A stretch of DNA of 31,627 nt from positions 1 through 31,627 of the forward strand of contig NZ_LMWH01000273.1 of the NCBI RefSeq assembly GCF_001507435.1, given 5' to 3'. Under the pieces are notes generated by a model. It saw only the letters and a program-made list of their open reading frames with translations. It was not told the origin of the DNA and ran no database searches. Position numbers and translations under genes: made by a program. Positions 31,205 to 31,627 of this stretch are shown here, piece by piece. The DNA comes from Streptomyces sp. NRRL F-5122. Lineage in GTDB: Bacteria > Actinomycetota > Actinomycetes > Streptomycetales > Streptomycetaceae. Numbering within the stretch: position 1 is the stretch's first letter; every line of letters begins with the position of its first letter.

Positions 31205-31534
31205 TTGGAGGAGAACGAAGCACGGAGACGCGCGGAGGAGTTCGGCCGGACCCTGACCGACCACTGGGAGGAGTGGACCTTCGATATTGGCCTGTGGGCG
31301 ACTCCAGCTGTCACGGGCATCTATGGTTTCACCTGGTATCCCACCGTGAAGGACGAAGAGGGGCGCCAGATCCGGGTCGGGGGAAACTGGCCCATCCTCG
31401 TCGACCAGGACACCGGGGCATGCCGGCTCGTGCGCGGGCCGAAGGAGATGGCTGCGCTCAGAGGCTCGTCAGCCGTCCGCACCGGGGGTCTGTGTAACGC
31501 CACTGCTCGTCGGGTGCCCCGCCCCGAGCGCTAG
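31205..31534 (+). CDS. Imm35/YrhB-domain-like small protein
   Basis: A 109-aa protein starting at TTG 31205, with AAAGGGG about 5 bp upstream; a GTG at 31187 would add six residues. It reads NEARRRAEEFGRTL, then WYPTVKDEEG, and GGNWPILVDQDTGACRLV. The order helix plus GNxPILVDxxTG is the pattern of the YrhB/Imm35 family, which includes predicted immunity proteins of polymorphic toxin systems as well as stand-alone chaperone-like proteins. No toxin gene is visible next to it. The C-terminal 30 residues are poorly conserved in style. Confidence 0.55.
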   Translation: MEENEARRRAEEFGRTLTDHWEEWTFDIGLWATPAVTGIYGFTWYPTVKDEEGRQIRVGGNWPILVDQDTGACRLVRGPKEMAALRGSSAVRTGGLCNATARRVPRPER

Positions 31535-31541
31535 TGCCGCC

Positions 31542-31627
31542 TCAGGCAACGTTTGCCCTGTCGATGACGGCTTGTAGGTGCTGGTCGTCGGCATGGCGGT
31601 TTCGCCAGATGATGTAGCGGCGGATCA
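31542..31627 (-). pseudogene. Transposase C-terminus at the right edge (IS630-like)
   Basis: On the minus strand the last 27 codons of a gene enter from the right edge and read IRRYIIWRNRHADDQHL followed by IDRANVA and a stop at 31542. This ending is typical of IS630-type transposases. Most of the gene is outside the window, so its integrity is unknown. Confidence 0.5.

Overview
The window is high-GC actinomycete DNA and most likely Streptomyces. The signs are strong GC bias at third codon positions, GTG/TTG starts, an ABC sugar importer without its own ATPase, type I-E CRISPR repeats of actinobacterial type, and many decayed IS elements. All assignments were made by reading the sequence; no database search was possible.

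Layout. (1) Positions 1-3850 are a worn region: the 3' end of an aldo/keto reductase at the edge, a strong hairpin, a PAP2-family membrane phosphatase, then about 1.8 kb holding only the C-terminal fragment of a repeat protein. (2) Positions 3850-17200 are an intact, well-organised sugar catabolism cluster. It has a GntR/FadR-type regulator; a six-gene operon (binding protein, two permeases, enolase-superfamily enzyme, mutarotase, lactonase); a three-gene operon (Zn-dehydrogenase, KduD-like SDR, PfkB/KDG-type kinase); an L-fucose/D-threo-aldose dehydrogenase; and a large secreted beta-helix protein of GH141 type. (3) Positions 17250-20220 are decay: a frameshifted radical SAM gene, a frameshifted galU with a perfect 21-bp inverted repeat between them, an ISL3-family remnant and a 318-bp internally deleted IS256 derivative. 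(4) A DinB-like gene is followed by the 3' half of a tRNA-Pro with its terminator, which looks like the host-side attachment scar of an integrative element. (5) From about 21430 to the end the DNA is accessory: an IS256-family element split by an IS110 element, an SDR/LysR divergent pair, a two-spacer type I-E CRISPR array without cas genes, a possible NACHT remnant, an alpha/beta hydrolase, an unknown 382-aa protein, a SnoaL-like protein, an Imm35/YrhB-like protein and a transposase end at the edge.

How the cluster works together. Four intergenic sites share the palindrome CATACGTATG (one with a single change), most preceded by AAACAT. They lie at the regulator's own start codon, in the importer operon promoter, in the divergent dehydrogenase/aldose-dehydrogenase region and in front of the GH141-like gene. 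This points to one regulon under the GntR protein. The inferred route is extracellular release of an L-galacto-configured sugar (L-fucose or L-galactose), import, mutarotation, oxidation to the lactone, hydrolysis to the aldonate and dehydration to a 2-keto-3-deoxy acid. The second operon then suits C5 epimerisation (oxidation by one dehydrogenase, reduction by the KduD-like one) to 2-keto-3-deoxy-D-gluconate and phosphorylation into the Entner-Doudoroff route. Because a C6 kinase cannot act on a 6-deoxy acid, L-galactose or a related C6-hydroxylated sugar fits the full gene set better than L-fucose alone. This assembled pathway and its regulon are the most interesting system in the window.
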